Shown: piece by piece, positions 18,190 to 30,078 of the stretch
Layout: every line of letters starts with the position of its first letter
Numbering within the stretch: position 1 is the first letter of the stretch
NCBI RefSeq assembly: GCF_000263735.1
Contig: NC_017946.1
Location: 1,343,348 to 1,407,347 of the forward strand
Direction of reading: 5' to 3'
DNA: 64,000 nt
Source of the DNA: Pyrococcus sp. ST04
GTDB taxonomy: Archaea; Methanobacteriota_B; Thermococci; Thermococcales; Thermococcaceae
Translations under genes and position numbers: made by a program
The notes under the pieces: generated by a model
Databases searched by the model: none
Seen by the model: only the letters and a program-made list of their open reading frames with translations
Told to the model about the DNA's origin: nothing

Positions 18190-18951
18190 ATGATAACTTA
18201 CAGCGGACCAAAAGATTATGAGTTCATTGTAATACCTCATGCAAAAGATCTTGTAGAGGGTCTCAAAACTTTAGGGGTGAGAGTGGAGGAGTTTTCAATT
18301 AAAGGACGAATTGTAACGGTAAATGGATATCTTGTCCTCCACCTTATGGGAGAGCTCATTATCTCAGAAGTTGGCTATATGTCAAAATCACTCCCCAACA
18401 TTGTAAGTGAGCTATTGGTGGACATGAGAGATAGAATTCAAAAGGATCTAAAGCCCTTAGGGGTATTTATATACCTAAACCCAGAGGAATTCAAGATAAC
18501 AGTAATTGAAGAAAAGAAAGAACTCGGAAATTTAGTTGTTGATGTCCCGGAATATACGGAAGAAGCAGCAAAAAGATTTGGAAAAGGACTGTTGTTGTAT
18601 CTCAGGGAGAAGGGTATCGAAGTAGAAACCCTTGTAATTTCAGGATATACTGTAGGCAAGGTAGTGAAGTTTAGGATACTCGTTGTTCCTCACGGAAAAA
18701 AAGAAGTTGTAGAGAAATACATTAGAAATGCCATCGAGAAATACTCTAGTTTCTTGGCAAGATCCATTAAGACACATATTCCAAAAATAGAGGCAATTGA
18801 AGTTATTGACACAAAGATAAAGCCAATATTTGGAATTATTCTCAAAAGAAAGAGCTCAATAGATAGAGAAGCCAGTAAAATAGCTTCAAGCGAGGAGATC
18901 AAATCAGTTCTAGCTAAAATCAGGGGACTAAATGAGAACCATCGCACGTAG
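18190..18951 (+). CDS. Conserved hypothetical protein, 253 aa
   Basis: No family recognised. The sequence looks like two alpha/beta halves: IPHAKDLVEGLKTLGVRVEEFSIKGRIV opens the first and YTEEAAKRFGKGLLLYLREKGIEVETLVISGY the second. It contains no cysteine motif, signal peptide or membrane helix. The ATG at 18190 (MITYSGP) follows GGTGAGG at 3 nt spacing and is preferred to 18178. The unusually A+T-rich promoter suggests conditional expression. The last 32 nt overlap, tail to tail, the radical SAM gene on the other strand. Confidence 0.7.
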   Translation: MITYSGPKDYEFIVIPHAKDLVEGLKTLGVRVEEFSIKGRIVTVNGYLVLHLMGELIISEVGYMSKSLPNIVSELLVDMRDRIQKDLKPLGVFIYLNPEEFKITVIEEKKELGNLVVDVPEYTEEAAKRFGKGLLLYLREKGIEVETLVISGYTVGKVVKFRILVVPHGKKEVVEKYIRNAIEKYSSFLARSIKTHIPKIEAIEVIDTKIKPIFGIILKRKSSIDREASKIASSEEIKSVLAKIRGLNENHRT

Positions 18952-19753
18952 GGTAAGAGTAATAACCTTCTCTGCACGAACCAAATGTGATGCCTTTCTT
19001 TTCTATAAGCTCTCTAGCCCTCTGAAGGATTTTAAACCTGACATCCCTTCTAAGATAAAGATATCCCTCGTATTTCTCTGTGTATAAGGGTTCAAGCTTT
19101 CTCATAAGGTGTGGGAATTTTGCCCTCATTCTGGCCCTAATATCTGGCCTAAGCTTTAGTGTTGACACTGTTATGTGACTGACAAAATCAAGCTCATTAA
19201 GAGTCTTTTCGAAATCCTCCCAAGTATAGTAGGGTATTATGGGATCTATTCTGGCATACACTGGGATTCCAGCCTTTTTAGCCTTTTTTAGCGCTCTTAT
19301 TCTCGCCTTAGGTGGCGGGGCATTTGGCTCAAGCATCTTTGCTTTTTCCTCATCCATTGTCGTTACTGTAATCCCCACGGCACATCTAAGCTCTTGAAGA
19401 ATGTCAATGTCTCTTTCAAAAATATCCGATTTTGTTAGCAAGAGACATCTAACCCCATACCTCTTAAACAGCTCTAGAACTCTCCTGGTTATTCCTAACT
19501 GCCTTTCTATAGTCGGATAGGGATCCGAAGAATATGACATTGCAATTATGTACCTCTTGTCGAATTTCCTCAATTCTTTTTCAAGAGAAGGGAGAAGATT
19601 GTCTTTAGTTCTAACCTTAAACGCCCTAGGTATATAACCGGTTATATAACAGTATACGCACGCATGGTCACAACCGGTATAGGGATTGAGTGTGTACTTA
19701 AATGGACATGTGCAGAGCTTAGATTTCCAGGGGTCAAACGGTCTTATATACAT
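18920..19753 (-). CDS. Radical SAM protein of the SPL-like COG1533 family
   Basis: The cluster motif CDHACVYC is at residues 29-36, preceded by LNPYTGC. This is the hallmark of the spore-photoproduct-lyase-like class often annotated as DNA repair photolyase. Later motifs (MSYSSDPYP, TKSDIFERDIDIL, VGITVTTMDEEKAKMLEPNAP, ARIDPIIP) agree. Length 277 is typical for the archaeal members. The substrate is not known and there is no UV-specific context. It has its own promoter, divergent from the OsmC gene. Confidence 0.85.
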   Translation of the reverse strand: MYIRPFDPWKSKLCTCPFKYTLNPYTGCDHACVYCYITGYIPRAFKVRTKDNLLPSLEKELRKFDKRYIIAMSYSSDPYPTIERQLGITRRVLELFKRYGVRCLLLTKSDIFERDIDILQELRCAVGITVTTMDEEKAKMLEPNAPPPKARIRALKKAKKAGIPVYARIDPIIPYYTWEDFEKTLNELDFVSHITVSTLKLRPDIRARMRAKFPHLMRKLEPLYTEKYEGYLYLRRDVRFKILQRARELIEKKGITFGSCREGYYSYPTCDGSHLVP

Positions 19754-19816
19754 CGCATGTTGCTGAAATGAGAAGCAATATAAAGTTTTAAGCTAAAACT
19801 GGGAAGGGTGAAAATT

Positions 19817-20227
19817 ATGTCAGATAAAGTTAGAGGGACTGTCAAGTGGGTTGAGGGTGAACAGTTCATAGGAAGAATAGAGGGAGATCAGTGTTCAGTA
19901 ATCCTAGGTGAGGGTGGAATAAGTCCAATGAAGCTCCTCCTTCTCAGCGTTGCAGGATGTACAGCATTTGATGTAGTTATGATTCTAAAGAAGATGAGAG
20001 AGCCAATTAAGGGCCTGGAGATTGAAATAGAAGGTGTTAGAAGGGACGAATATCCAAGGATATACACAGAAGTTACGATACACTATAGAATATATGGAAA
20101 TGTAGACGAGAAGAAGGCGAGAAGGGGTATAGAGCTAAGTCAGGAAAAATACTGTTCAGCATCAGCGCACATCAAGCTGAGCGGGGCAAAGGTAAACTAT
20201 ACCCTTGAAATAATCAGAGATAATTAA
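19817..20227 (+). CDS. OsmC family protein
   Basis: OsmC/Ohr-fold protein, a family that includes thiol-dependent hydroperoxide reductases. The sequence has the typical LLLLSVAGCTAFDVVMILKKMR helix with the first cysteine and KYCSASAHIKLSGAKV with the second. Both redox cysteines are therefore present. The ATG at 19817 follows GGGTG by 6 nt, better than the GTG at 19808. It fits the oxidative-stress genes found later in the window, though it is not linked to them. Confidence 0.88.
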   Translation: MSDKVRGTVKWVEGEQFIGRIEGDQCSVILGEGGISPMKLLLLSVAGCTAFDVVMILKKMREPIKGLEIEIEGVRRDEYPRIYTEVTIHYRIYGNVDEKKARRGIELSQEKYCSASAHIKLSGAKVNYTLEIIRDN

Positions 20228-20307
20228 TCAAGAGTTTCCCGTCTTCAGCACTCTTCTATCTCTTTTTTTCTAAATTCTTAAAAATCCTAATGAGATAACT
20301 AACTCAG

Positions 20308-20357
20308 ATGATGAGCCTCCATCCAAGCTGAGTTGTGATGAATGCACATCAGGCTGA
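20308..20357 (+). ncRNA. C/D-box sRNA (2'-O-methylation guide)
   Basis: All four boxes are perfect and correctly spaced: C ATGATGA (20308-20314), a 13-nt guide, D' CTGA, a 3-nt spacer, C' GTGATGA (20335-20341), a 12-nt guide, then D CTGA (20354-20357). The core of 50 nt is the archaeal standard. The D' guide is complementary to CUUGGAUGGAGGC and the D guide to CCUGAUGUGCAU; I could not assign the targets. A T-rich tract and TTCTTAAAAATCC (about 20270-20282) give a TATA box 25 nt upstream. It is between osmC and the phosphopantoate ligase gene. Confidence 0.85.
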
Positions 20358-20398
20358 ACACTCAACAATATTGAAAGAATGTCCTCAAGGTGGTTTAT

Positions 20399-21181
20399 AT
20401 GGTAAAGATTCCCAAAAGTCATCCAAGATACTGGAGCCTTCTTTATAGGGAGAGAATTATAGAAGGGATGGAGAGAGGAATAACTGCGAAAGCTGGTCTG
20501 ATAGCACATGGAAGAGGAGAAGCTTTTGATTACCTCATAGGAGAGAAAACAATACCCCCAGCGGAGAGAGCTATGAAAGCGGCAGTTGCAAAGATATTAC
20601 TTGCTAAGCACCCAGTAATTTCTGTAAATGGGAATGTAGCAGCTTTAGTCCCAAAAGAAACTGTAGAATTGGCAAAAGTTCTTAATGCAAAACTGGAGAT
20701 CAACTTATTCTACAGAACCGAAGAGAGGGTAAAGAGAATAGCAGAAGTCTTGTACGAAAACGGGGCTAGGGAAGTTTTAGGAATAAACCCGACAAAATTA
20801 ATTCCTGGACTAGAAAGCGAGAGAGCAAAAGTGGACGAAAATGGTATATGGAAGGCTGATGTAGTGTTGGTTCCCCTAGAAGATGGGGACAGAACAGAGG
20901 CGCTTGTTAGGATGGGAAAGTTCGTGATAACGGTTGATCTGAATCCCCTCTCCAGATCCGCAAGGATGGCAGACATAACGATAGTAGACAACATAATCAG
21001 AGCATACCCAAGGATGATTGAAATTGCAAAAGAGTTTAAGACCCTAGGAAGAAGTGAGCTTGAAGAGATAGTTTCCGAATATGACAACTCAAAGACTCTC
21101 AGCGATGTTCTACTTCATATAAGAGACAGACTGACAAAGTTGGCAGAGGAGGGGATTTGGAGAAGGAAAAAATTGGACTAA
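20399..21181 (+). CDS. 4-phosphopantoate--beta-alanine ligase
   Basis: Archaeal enzyme (COG1701, DUF137) that condenses 4-phosphopantoate with beta-alanine to give 4'-phosphopantothenate, replacing bacterial PanC. The sequence matches the T. kodakarensis enzyme, with [18 protein letters not shown] at the start and [12 protein letters not shown]-like ([17 protein letters not shown]) and [16 protein letters not shown] motifs. The ATG at 20399 has AAGGTGG at 5 nt; the frame opens earlier at a GTG within that site. Together with PanE at 11136 it gives two steps of CoA synthesis in the window. The next gene, a convergent regulator, starts 2 nt after the stop. Confidence 0.92.
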   Translation: MVKIPKSHPRYWSLLYRERIIEGMERGITAKAGLIAHGRGEAFDYLIGEKTIPPAERAMKAAVAKILLAKHPVISVNGNVAALVPKETVELAKVLNAKLEINLFYRTEERVKRIAEVLYENGAREVLGINPTKLIPGLESERAKVDENGIWKADVVLVPLEDGDRTEALVRMGKFVITVDLNPLSRSARMADITIVDNIIRAYPRMIEIAKEFKTLGRSELEEIVSEYDNSKTLSDVLLHIRDRLTKLAEEGIWRRKKLD

Positions 21182-21183
21182 TA

Positions 21184-21903
21184 CTATAAACTTTCAACAA
21201 GTTTCCTCAGCCCTGCTATTAGTTCTGTTTCATTTTCTGCATGGGAAACGACTAGAGGAACTCTCTCCTTTTCTGCTATTTTTACAGCTAGCTCATCCAA
21301 CCTCTTAACGCCATGCAATACAACCATTGCTGGTTTTAGCCCTTGAACCCTAACTGCGATCATTGGACTTCTTCCAGTAGTCACCTTAGTAAAGATCAGA
21401 GCTCTTTCTGTTGTCCAGCCATAGAGTTTTAGAAATTCTTCAGCAGACATTTCAAGTATTGCTTGGATACTATCCACTACTGTATACCCATAGATTCTCC
21501 TATCCATGAGATCAGGATTTGCAACTATCTCGCCCTTAACGGCATTAACTATGTCCTTAACTGTTACAGGGATGTTGAATTCCCTAATATCAAGAATTGC
21601 ACTAGTTGGAATTTCGCCACTTAGTGTCCTGCTAAACGCCTTTATCACATTTCCCCCTCTCTTTTCGTCTATTTCTATTAATGCTTCAACGAACTTCCTT
21701 ATGGTAGATGCTCCAGGACTTTTTCTTCTTCCCCCTTCATAATCACTAATAACAGAAGAGGAGACCCCAAGATACTCAGCAAGTTCGGTTTGACTTATTC
21801 CAAATATCTCCCTCCATTTTCTCATGGTTTTGCCTGGATCTGGAGAGAGAACTATCTCACCTGCGATCCTTCTAGCTAGGGCTTCCTTTTCCTTTTCGAA
21901 CAT
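21184..21903 (-). CDS. HTH-type transcriptional regulator (COG1709 family)
   Basis: An XRE-type helix-turn-helix (MRKWREIFGISQTELAEYLGVSSSVISDYEGGRRKSP, residues 27-63) is followed by a sensing domain of about 160 residues. The latter has RVQGLKPAMVVLHGVKRLDELAVKIAEKERVPLVVSHAENETELI, which resembles a DRTGG/CBS-adjacent alpha/beta fold. The start ATG at 21903 lies 25-30 nt from its TATA box, so the leader is very short. A perfect GGCAATTGCC palindrome abuts the BRE, which suggests autoregulation. The regulon is unknown. Confidence 0.85.
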   Translation of the reverse strand: MFEKEKEALARRIAGEIVLSPDPGKTMRKWREIFGISQTELAEYLGVSSSVISDYEGGRRKSPGASTIRKFVEALIEIDEKRGGNVIKAFSRTLSGEIPTSAILDIREFNIPVTVKDIVNAVKGEIVANPDLMDRRIYGYTVVDSIQAILEMSAEEFLKLYGWTTERALIFTKVTTGRSPMIAVRVQGLKPAMVVLHGVKRLDELAVKIAEKERVPLVVSHAENETELIAGLRKLVESL

Positions 21904-21924
21904 GATGATATTTTAACAAAGGGA

Positions 21925-21949
21925 TAATATAAATATTTCGGCAATTGCC
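21925..21949 (-). promoter_or_regulatory. Promoter with GGCAATTGCC palindrome
   Basis: The palindrome (21940-21949) is followed on the minus strand by CCGAAATATTTATAT, that is BRE plus TATA. It overlaps the stop codon of the glycosylase gene behind it. The position immediately upstream of the BRE suits an operator. Confidence 0.5.
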
Positions 21950-22542
21950 TAAACATTGAGTGAAGTTAAAAGATTTTTCAACTTTCTGAAGTCTTCTTCA
22001 AGTTCCTTCCGAAGTTGGGGTCTGTATAAGGCCACGGCGGGATGGTACATAGGAATGATATAGATTTTTCCGAAGAGTGTTCCAGCCTCGAAAATCTTAC
22101 CATGGATTTTACTGATATTCTCAACTTCAAAACCAAACTTTCTCAAAATGTAAGATGTTGAGAAACGGCCAAGGGTCACTATGATCTTTGGTCTTATTAT
22201 ATCGATTTGCATATCAAGATACGGAGCACATGCTTTGATTTCATCCTCTGTTGGATCTCTGTTATTTGGTGGTCTACATTTAACTATATTTGTTATGTAG
22301 ACTTCTTCCCTTCTCAAACCTATACCTTTCAGGAGCTCATCTAGTACTTTTCCAGCTTTTCCAACAAAGGGAAGTCCTTGTTGATCCTCCCAATATCCTG
22401 GAGCTTCTCCAATGAACATTATCTTTGCATCATAATTTCCATAGCCTGGAACAGGATTTGTTCTCAAGCGCCATAGGGGACATTTTCTACAAGATTTTAT
22501 TTTCTCTTCAAGCTTTTTCATCCGCTCTTCTTTAGAAACCAC
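21949..22542 (-). CDS. Uracil-DNA glycosylase, family 4
   Basis: Removes uracil produced by cytosine deamination, important at high temperature. It has the 4Fe-4S cysteine pair CRKCPLW near the start, the active-site GEAPGYWEDQQGLPFVGKAGK, the second cysteine region NIVKCRPPNNRDP...CAPYL and the MYHPAVALYR motif with the catalytic-loop histidine. The length of 197 residues is standard. It belongs to a minus-strand run with the two genes upstream (gaps of 6 and 4 nt), suggesting one operon. Confidence 0.93.
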   Translation of the reverse strand: MVSKEERMKKLEEKIKSCRKCPLWRLRTNPVPGYGNYDAKIMFIGEAPGYWEDQQGLPFVGKAGKVLDELLKGIGLRREEVYITNIVKCRPPNNRDPTEDEIKACAPYLDMQIDIIRPKIIVTLGRFSTSYILRKFGFEVENISKIHGKIFEAGTLFGKIYIIPMYHPAVALYRPQLRKELEEDFRKLKNLLTSLNV

Positions 22543-22548
22543 AGAGGA

Positions 22549-22908
22549 TCACCTTTTTACAGGGAGTCTTGCTTGGGAAAGATAAGCTTGAAGTAATTCT
22601 ACCCAAGCCGTGTAATATCCTCTTTCGTAATCATCCCTAAACTCTTGGTTTTTTATTTCTTCAAATCTTTTGAGCAATTCTTTGATCTCATCTGGATCGG
22701 GGTTGTTAAGTAGTCTTACAATAAGTGAATCAGAGTCGTTGTCTTTTATTGCACTCATAAACCCGTTTATTGCTTTTAGATATCCTCTCCCCCACTCGTC
22801 ATCTTTAACAAGCTTTGAGAGCTTATCAAGGTGAGATTTTGCTTTATCAAAATCCCTCCTAAGTAGAGCCCTTAGAAACATTTCCATTCTCATTTCTCTT
22901 GCTGGCAA
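22549..22908 (-). CDS. Small helical conserved hypothetical protein
   Basis: A 119-residue, all-helical, charged protein resembling TPR-like hairpins (FLRALLRRDFDKAKSHLDKLSKLV; YERGYYTAWVELLQAYLSQ). No cysteines or membrane helix. The likely start is the TTG at 22908 preceded by GAGGTGAGAAA. It stands between a sugar isomerase-like gene and Udg4 with very short gaps, so it is co-transcribed with them. Function unknown. Confidence 0.75.
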   Translation of the reverse strand: MPAREMRMEMFLRALLRRDFDKAKSHLDKLSKLVKDDEWGRGYLKAINGFMSAIKDNDSDSLIVRLLNNPDPDEIKELLKRFEEIKNQEFRDDYERGYYTAWVELLQAYLSQARLPVKR

Positions 22909-22912
22909 TTTC

Positions 22913-23719
22913 TCACCTCCTTAGCCTCTGTAGGAGATCCTCTTTTGTTGGTAGATTATTGAACACTTTTGGATCTTTTACCTTCACTAGAATCGGGATA
23001 GTATCGTCGAACATTTTGAGTATTTTACCAAATGGTATCTTACCTTCGCCAGGAAGGAGATGTAAATCACCAACTCCATAAGCCAAAGCATCTTCAGGCT
23101 CAACCTGGGGGAACATCTTCCCGAAATTATCATGTACTAGTAGAAGTATCGTTTTGTCTACGCCAAGTTTTACATCCTCCAAAAGCTTATTTTCATTTCC
23201 CTGGGCACTCAAGAATGCATGTGCAACGTCCAATGCAAATCCTACGTTGTCTCTATCAACGTTGTCTATGACATATAGGGTGTCCTTGACACTGAAAGTA
23301 TTTTCAAGGGCTATCTTTATTCCAAATTTAGATGCTGTATCGGCTAGACTTCTTATAGCATCAATTTCCAAGTCAAGCCTTCCTGTTTTCCCGCTTTGCA
23401 TTACAATAATCTTTGCTCCAAGTTTTATGGCAACATCAAGAGCAGCCTTTGCTACTTTAAAGTGTCTGGTATAGTAGACGCTGTCTCTCAAATTAAGAGA
23501 GACAGGCATTCTAATTATATACTCAATTCCAACTCCCCTCAGAGCAGCCTCAACTTGTTGCAAGTGGTCTTCGATCACAATTCCATTCTTTATCAGCCCC
23601 AAGGCATGTGGAAAAATTTGAACAAAATCATAGTTCTTTATCTTGACCTCCGCCAAAATCGAAGGTAGAGTCTTTCCCTCTTTAATAAAGTGGGGATATA
23701 TACTTACTCCAACCTTCAT
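22913..23719 (-). CDS. Xylose isomerase-like TIM-barrel protein
   Basis: Sugar phosphate isomerase/epimerase or AP endonuclease 2 superfamily. The visible features are a TIM-barrel start (MKVGVSIYPHFIKEGK), AKIIVMQSGKTGRLDLEIDAIRSLADTASKFGIKIALENTF with metal-ligand Glu, NVGFALDVAHAFLSAQGN with the metal Asp/His pair, and LLLVHDNFGK. At 268 residues it is close to endonuclease IV in size. Its operon partner is a uracil-DNA glycosylase, which would make AP-site repair attractive. The sequence does not decide between repair and sugar metabolism. Confidence 0.75.
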   Translation of the reverse strand: MKVGVSIYPHFIKEGKTLPSILAEVKIKNYDFVQIFPHALGLIKNGIVIEDHLQQVEAALRGVGIEYIIRMPVSLNLRDSVYYTRHFKVAKAALDVAIKLGAKIIVMQSGKTGRLDLEIDAIRSLADTASKFGIKIALENTFSVKDTLYVIDNVDRDNVGFALDVAHAFLSAQGNENKLLEDVKLGVDKTILLLVHDNFGKMFPQVEPEDALAYGVGDLHLLPGEGKIPFGKILKMFDDTIPILVKVKDPKVFNNLPTKEDLLQRLRR

Positions 23720-23793
23720 AATCCTAACCCCCTTGAAAAACCCTCAAGCGAAAGACTTAAAAGTCTTCCGTGAATGAGGTACTTCCGGGCAAT

Positions 23794-23904
23794 GCCGGGG
23801 TAGCTTAGCCTGGTCAAAGCGCCCGGCTCATAGGGCTACTCCCCCGTAGAGGGGGAGCCTGAGAAACCGGGAGATCCGGGGTTCGAAGCCCCGCCCCGGC
23901 ACCA
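23794..23904 (+). tRNA. tRNA-Met (CAU), elongator type, with intron
   Basis: The acceptor stem GCCGGGG/CCCCGGC is intact and CCA is encoded at 23902-23904. The anticodon CAT is at 23829-23831. The anticodon stem CCCGG pairs with CCGGG only if about 33 nt (23833-23865) after the A at position 37 are removed. The intron has a strong hairpin (CTACTCCCCC against GGGGGAG) typical of archaeal bulge-helix-bulge introns. A promoter with GCGAAAG and ACTTAAAAGT lies at 23750-23766. The GCC start rather than AGC makes it elongator, not initiator. Confidence 0.9.
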
Positions 23905-23963
23905 AAGCTTTTCTGAACGTAGGTATTTTTAAGGAGTTAAACATAGATAAGAGGGGAGACCAA

Positions 23964-25004
23964 ATGCACCTAATGGAATTCCCAAGAGAAGTTATTCTTG
24001 GTAAAGATTTAATTAGGGAGGTAAATAATGTAGCTAAAAGGTTGAAATTAAGTTCACCTGTTCTCGTAGTATATGGACCAAAAACAAGGGAAATAGCAGG
24101 AAAAGATGTGGAGAAGGCATTGAACTCAGATTTTGACGTTCATTCCATAACCGTTAAGGAAGCCCACATAAAGGAAGTTGAAATTGTCGAGGATAAAATA
24201 AGAGATGAGGGGATAAAATGGGCAATTGCTGTTGGCGGTGGAAGCATAATTGATGTAACAAAGCTGGCAAGCTATAGAGCAGGAATACCCTTCATAAGCT
24301 TTCCAACTACAGCTTCCCATGATGGCATTGCAAGTGCAAATGCCTCGATAAAAGGGCTAGGAGCAAAAACATCGATAAAGGCAAGGCCACCTATAGCGGT
24401 CATAGCGGATATAGGGATAATAAAAACAGCCCCCAAGAGATATCTAGCAGCAGGAGTTGGAGACGTGATAAGCAACATAACAGCAGTTAGGGATTGGAAA
24501 TTGGCACATAAAATTAGAGGGGAATACTTTAGCGAATATGCAGCTGCATTAAGTCTAATGAGTGCAAAGATGGTCATGAGAGATGCGGAAATAATAAGGC
24601 TTGGCGAAGATGAAGGAATTAGAAAGGTCGTTAAAGCTCTGATATCTAGTGGAGTCGCAATGAGCATCGCTGGCTCTTCAAGACCTGCAAGTGGTGCTGA
24701 GCATTTGTTCAGCCATGCCCTTGACATGCTTCTCGAAAAGCCCGCTCTTCATGGAGAACAAACAGGAATTGGAACAATAATAATGGCATATCTCCACGGA
24801 ATCAACTGGAAAAAGATCAAAGAGACTTTAAAGACTGTAGGCGCTCCAACAACAGCATATGAGCTGGGAATTGACCCAGAGATAATAATAGAGGCTCTAA
24901 CGATAGCTCATACGATAAGGCCAGAAAGGTACACAATTTTAGGTAGAGATGGCCTAACGAGAGAAGCTGCTGAAAGAGCAGCTAAAATAACAGGTGTAAT
25001 TTAG
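23964..25004 (+). CDS. egsA: sn-Glycerol-1-phosphate dehydrogenase
   Basis: Makes the archaeal glycerol backbone sn-glycerol-1-phosphate from dihydroxyacetone phosphate. The [13 protein letters not shown] nucleotide-binding segment, the metal and substrate motifs [16 protein letters not shown] and [12 protein letters not shown], and HGEQTGIG all match. Length 346 is standard. The ATG at 23964 follows GGGGA; a second ATG three codons later is also possible. A TATA-like GTATTTTTAAG lies after the tRNA. UPF0179 follows after 13 nt, in the same unit. Confidence 0.94.
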   Translation: MHLMEFPREVILGKDLIREVNNVAKRLKLSSPVLVVYGPKTREIAGKDVEKALNSDFDVHSITVKEAHIKEVEIVEDKIRDEGIKWAIAVGGGSIIDVTKLASYRAGIPFISFPTTASHDGIASANASIKGLGAKTSIKARPPIAVIADIGIIKTAPKRYLAAGVGDVISNITAVRDWKLAHKIRGEYFSEYAAALSLMSAKMVMRDAEIIRLGEDEGIRKVVKALISSGVAMSIAGSSRPASGAEHLFSHALDMLLEKPALHGEQTGIGTIIMAYLHGINWKKIKETLKTVGAPTTAYELGIDPEIIIEALTIAHTIRPERYTILGRDGLTREAAERAAKITGVI

Positions 25005-25017
25005 GAGGTGTTTTGAG

Positions 25018-25458
25018 ATGGTTACGAAGACGATAATTACGCTAGTTGGGGAAAAACTGGCTAAACCCGGGCTAGAATTCATATATTATGGACCCGCAGA
25101 ACCATGTAAAACGTGCAAACTTGCTAGAGTTTGTATAGGAAATCTAGAGGTTGGAAGAAGGTACAAAATAGTAAGTGTCCGCAACATAGAACATCCCTGC
25201 CCCCTCCATGAAGGGAAAGTTAGAACTGTAAGAGTAGTAGAGCCAGCAATAGAAGTCCTCATAGACCCGAGATATGCAATTGCAGGAAGCAAAATAAAAT
25301 TGAAGTTCGTTGAATGCGATGATCCAGAAAAACTCGAAATAATAAGACCAGAGGGCCTATTTGAGGGAGATATGGTAAAGATACTTGAAATAGTTAGCGA
25401 TGTTGAGTGCAATGGGAAGAAGTACAAACTTGTTAGGGTAGTTAGGGATACTGAATGA
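25018..25458 (+). CDS. UPF0179 family protein
   Basis: A 146-residue archaeal protein of unknown function. Four cysteines are arranged as [14 protein letters not shown] and HPCPLHEG, with another CNG near the end, which suggests a metal or Fe-S site. It has GGAGGTG before the ATG and is in operon with egsA. The plus-strand unit ends in a T-rich convergent terminator at 25459-25508. Confidence 0.85.
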   Translation: MVTKTIITLVGEKLAKPGLEFIYYGPAEPCKTCKLARVCIGNLEVGRRYKIVSVRNIEHPCPLHEGKVRTVRVVEPAIEVLIDPRYAIAGSKIKLKFVECDDPEKLEIIRPEGLFEGDMVKILEIVSDVECNGKKYKLVRVVRDTE

Positions 25459-25508
25459 TTTAACGTCTTTAATTTTTATTAAAAATTTTGTAGAAAAATT
25501 GAGGGAAA
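25459..25508. terminator. Convergent T-rich/A-rich terminator between UPF0179 and argS
   Basis: TTTAATTTTTATTAAAAATTT gives oligo-T tracts on both strands between two genes that meet tail to tail, as expected for archaeal intrinsic termination in both directions. Confidence 0.45.
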
Positions 25509-28479
<2,971 letters not shown>

Positions 28480-28490
28480 GACAAATCACC

Positions 28491-28853
28491 TCATTTCCAG
28501 CCAAATTCCGATAAGAATTTCCTTTTAAGCCTTTTTATAGTTCCAGACACCCCAAGTGTTCTTATCATTACTCTCTTCTCTCGCCAAGAAGAAACAAGGG
28601 TAAGTGAAAATCTTATCTCCTCTACGTAATTCCTATCACACCTAAGAATTCCAGTCTGGCTCTTCTCGTCAAATTTTACTAACCATGGCTTTGCTTTTGC
28701 AGTTCCAAGCTCCCCCAAAGTTCTAAGGACTGCATTCCAGATAAGTTCCTTTATATCATCTTTCGTTAGAGTATCTTCAGCGATTATCTGAAACGCTATA
28801 TACCTATGCTTATCTCTCATTGTAGGAGGAAGCGTCTTTGGCTTATCGTTCAT
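28491..28853 (-). CDS. rnp2: Ribonuclease P protein component 2 (Pop5)
   Basis: Protein subunit of archaeal RNase P, which trims tRNA 5' ends. The sequence matches P. horikoshii Pop5: the N-terminal [17 protein letters not shown], then [35 protein letters not shown]. Length 120 is standard. The RNA subunit gene is not in this window. It heads the pop5-pelA-argS unit, divergent from tfb. Confidence 0.94.
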   Translation of the reverse strand: MNDKPKTLPPTMRDKHRYIAFQIIAEDTLTKDDIKELIWNAVLRTLGELGTAKAKPWLVKFDEKSQTGILRCDRNYVEEIRFSLTLVSSWREKRVMIRTLGVSGTIKRLKRKFLSEFGWK

Positions 28854-28917
28854 GGTTTGAGTTTAGGACAGTTCAATTAAAATACTTCCTCTGAATTTTA
28901 CTACTGCATTTCGTAGC

Positions 28918-28940
28918 ACAAAAGGTTTATATACCTTTCG
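28918..28940 (+). promoter_or_regulatory. tfb promoter with inverted-repeat arms around TATA
   Basis: TTTATATA (28926-28933) is enclosed by AAAGGT and ACCTTT arms. Transcription should begin near 28957 and give a G-rich leader of about 35 nt with GGGGGTG before the GTG start. The arms could act as an operator. Confidence 0.6.
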
Positions 28941-28990
28941 GTATTCGTAGTTATATTGAAGGGGGTTCTCGAACCGCCGGCGGGGGTGTT

Positions 28991-29896
28991 GTGGTGAGTA
29001 AGCAAAGAGTTTGTCCTGTTTGTGGGTCAACTGAGTTTATCTACGACCCCGAAAGGGGTGAAATCGTCTGCGCACGGTGTGGATATGTAATTGAGGAGAA
29101 CATAATTGACATGGGTCCAGAATGGCGTGCATTTGACGCTTCTCAGCGTGAAAGAAGGTCAAGAACTGGAGCTCCAGAGAGCATACTTCTTCATGACAAA
29201 GGACTCTCAACCGACATAGGAATTGACAGGTCACTAACAGGATTAATGAGAGAAAAGATGTACAGGCTAAGAAAATGGCAGTCTAGACTCAGAGTAAGCG
29301 ATGCTGCCGAGAGAAATCTTGCATTTGCCCTAAGTGAGCTCGATAGAATAACAAGCCAACTTAAGCTTCCAAAACACGTTGAAGAAGAAGCGGCAAGGCT
29401 TTATAGAGAAGCCGTGAGAAAAGGGCTTATTAGAGGAAGGTCAATCGAAAGTGTTATTGCAGCCTGTGTATATGCTGCTTGTAGGCTCCTCAAAGTACCC
29501 AGGACATTAGATGAAATATCTGATATAGCAAGAGTAGAAAAGAAGGAAATCGGAAGGAGCTACCGTTTTATTGCCAGAAACTTAAATCTCACTCCCAAAA
29601 AGTTATTCGTGAAACCAACTGACTATGTTAACAAGTTTGCAGATGAACTGGGCCTTAGTGAGAAAGTTAGAAGGAGGGCTATAGAAATTCTTGAGGAGGC
29701 ATACAGAAGGGGACTTACTAGTGGAAAGAGTCCTGCTGGGCTTGTTGCTGCAGCTTTATATATAGCATCTCTTCTAGAAGGTGAAAAGAGAACGCAAAGA
29801 GAGGTTGCAGAAGTTGCAAGAGTCACTGAGGTAACCGTAAGAAACAGATACAAAGAGCTCGTAGAAAAACTTGGAATCAAAGTCCCCATGACATGA
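28991..29896 (+). CDS. tfb: Transcription initiation factor IIB
   Basis: Bridges TBP-DNA and RNA polymerase and reads the BRE. The zinc ribbon (CPVCGSTEFIYDPERGEIVCARCG), the B-reader/linker (MGPEWRAFDASQRERRSRTGAP) and two cyclin repeats ending in VTEVTVRNRYKELVEKLGIKVPM are present. It is 300 residues and complete, so the housekeeping TFB. The start is one of two adjacent GTG codons at 28991/28994. It stands divergent from pop5 and before the tRNA-Ser gene. Confidence 0.96.
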   Translation: MVSKQRVCPVCGSTEFIYDPERGEIVCARCGYVIEENIIDMGPEWRAFDASQRERRSRTGAPESILLHDKGLSTDIGIDRSLTGLMREKMYRLRKWQSRLRVSDAAERNLAFALSELDRITSQLKLPKHVEEEAARLYREAVRKGLIRGRSIESVIAACVYAACRLLKVPRTLDEISDIARVEKKEIGRSYRFIARNLNLTPKKLFVKPTDYVNKFADELGLSEKVRRRAIEILEEAYRRGLTSGKSPAGLVAAALYIASLLEGEKRTQREVAEVARVTEVTVRNRYKELVEKLGIKVPMT

Positions 29897-29949
29897 ATTT
29901 CTTTACTATTCCTCTTTTCTCTAAAATTTGTAAAGGGAAAGACTTTTAT

Positions 29950-30036
29950 TGGCGCCGGGGCGGGGATTTGAACCCCGGTGGGCAAACGCCCACGGGCTCT
30001 CCAGGCCCGCGCCTTCCCTGGCTAGGCTACCCCGGC
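29950..30036 (-). tRNA. tRNA-Ser (GGA)
   Basis: The acceptor stem GCCGGGG/CCCCGGC, the anticodon loop CTGGAGA (anticodon GGA) and a long variable arm (TGGGCGTTTGCCCA) identify a class II serine tRNA. CCA is encoded (29950-29952). A TATA element GTTTATAAT lies about 35 nt upstream at 30069-30077. No intron. Confidence 0.93.
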
Positions 30037-30078
30037 ACACTCCCAACAGTAAATAGAATTAGAGGGATTATAAACTTT

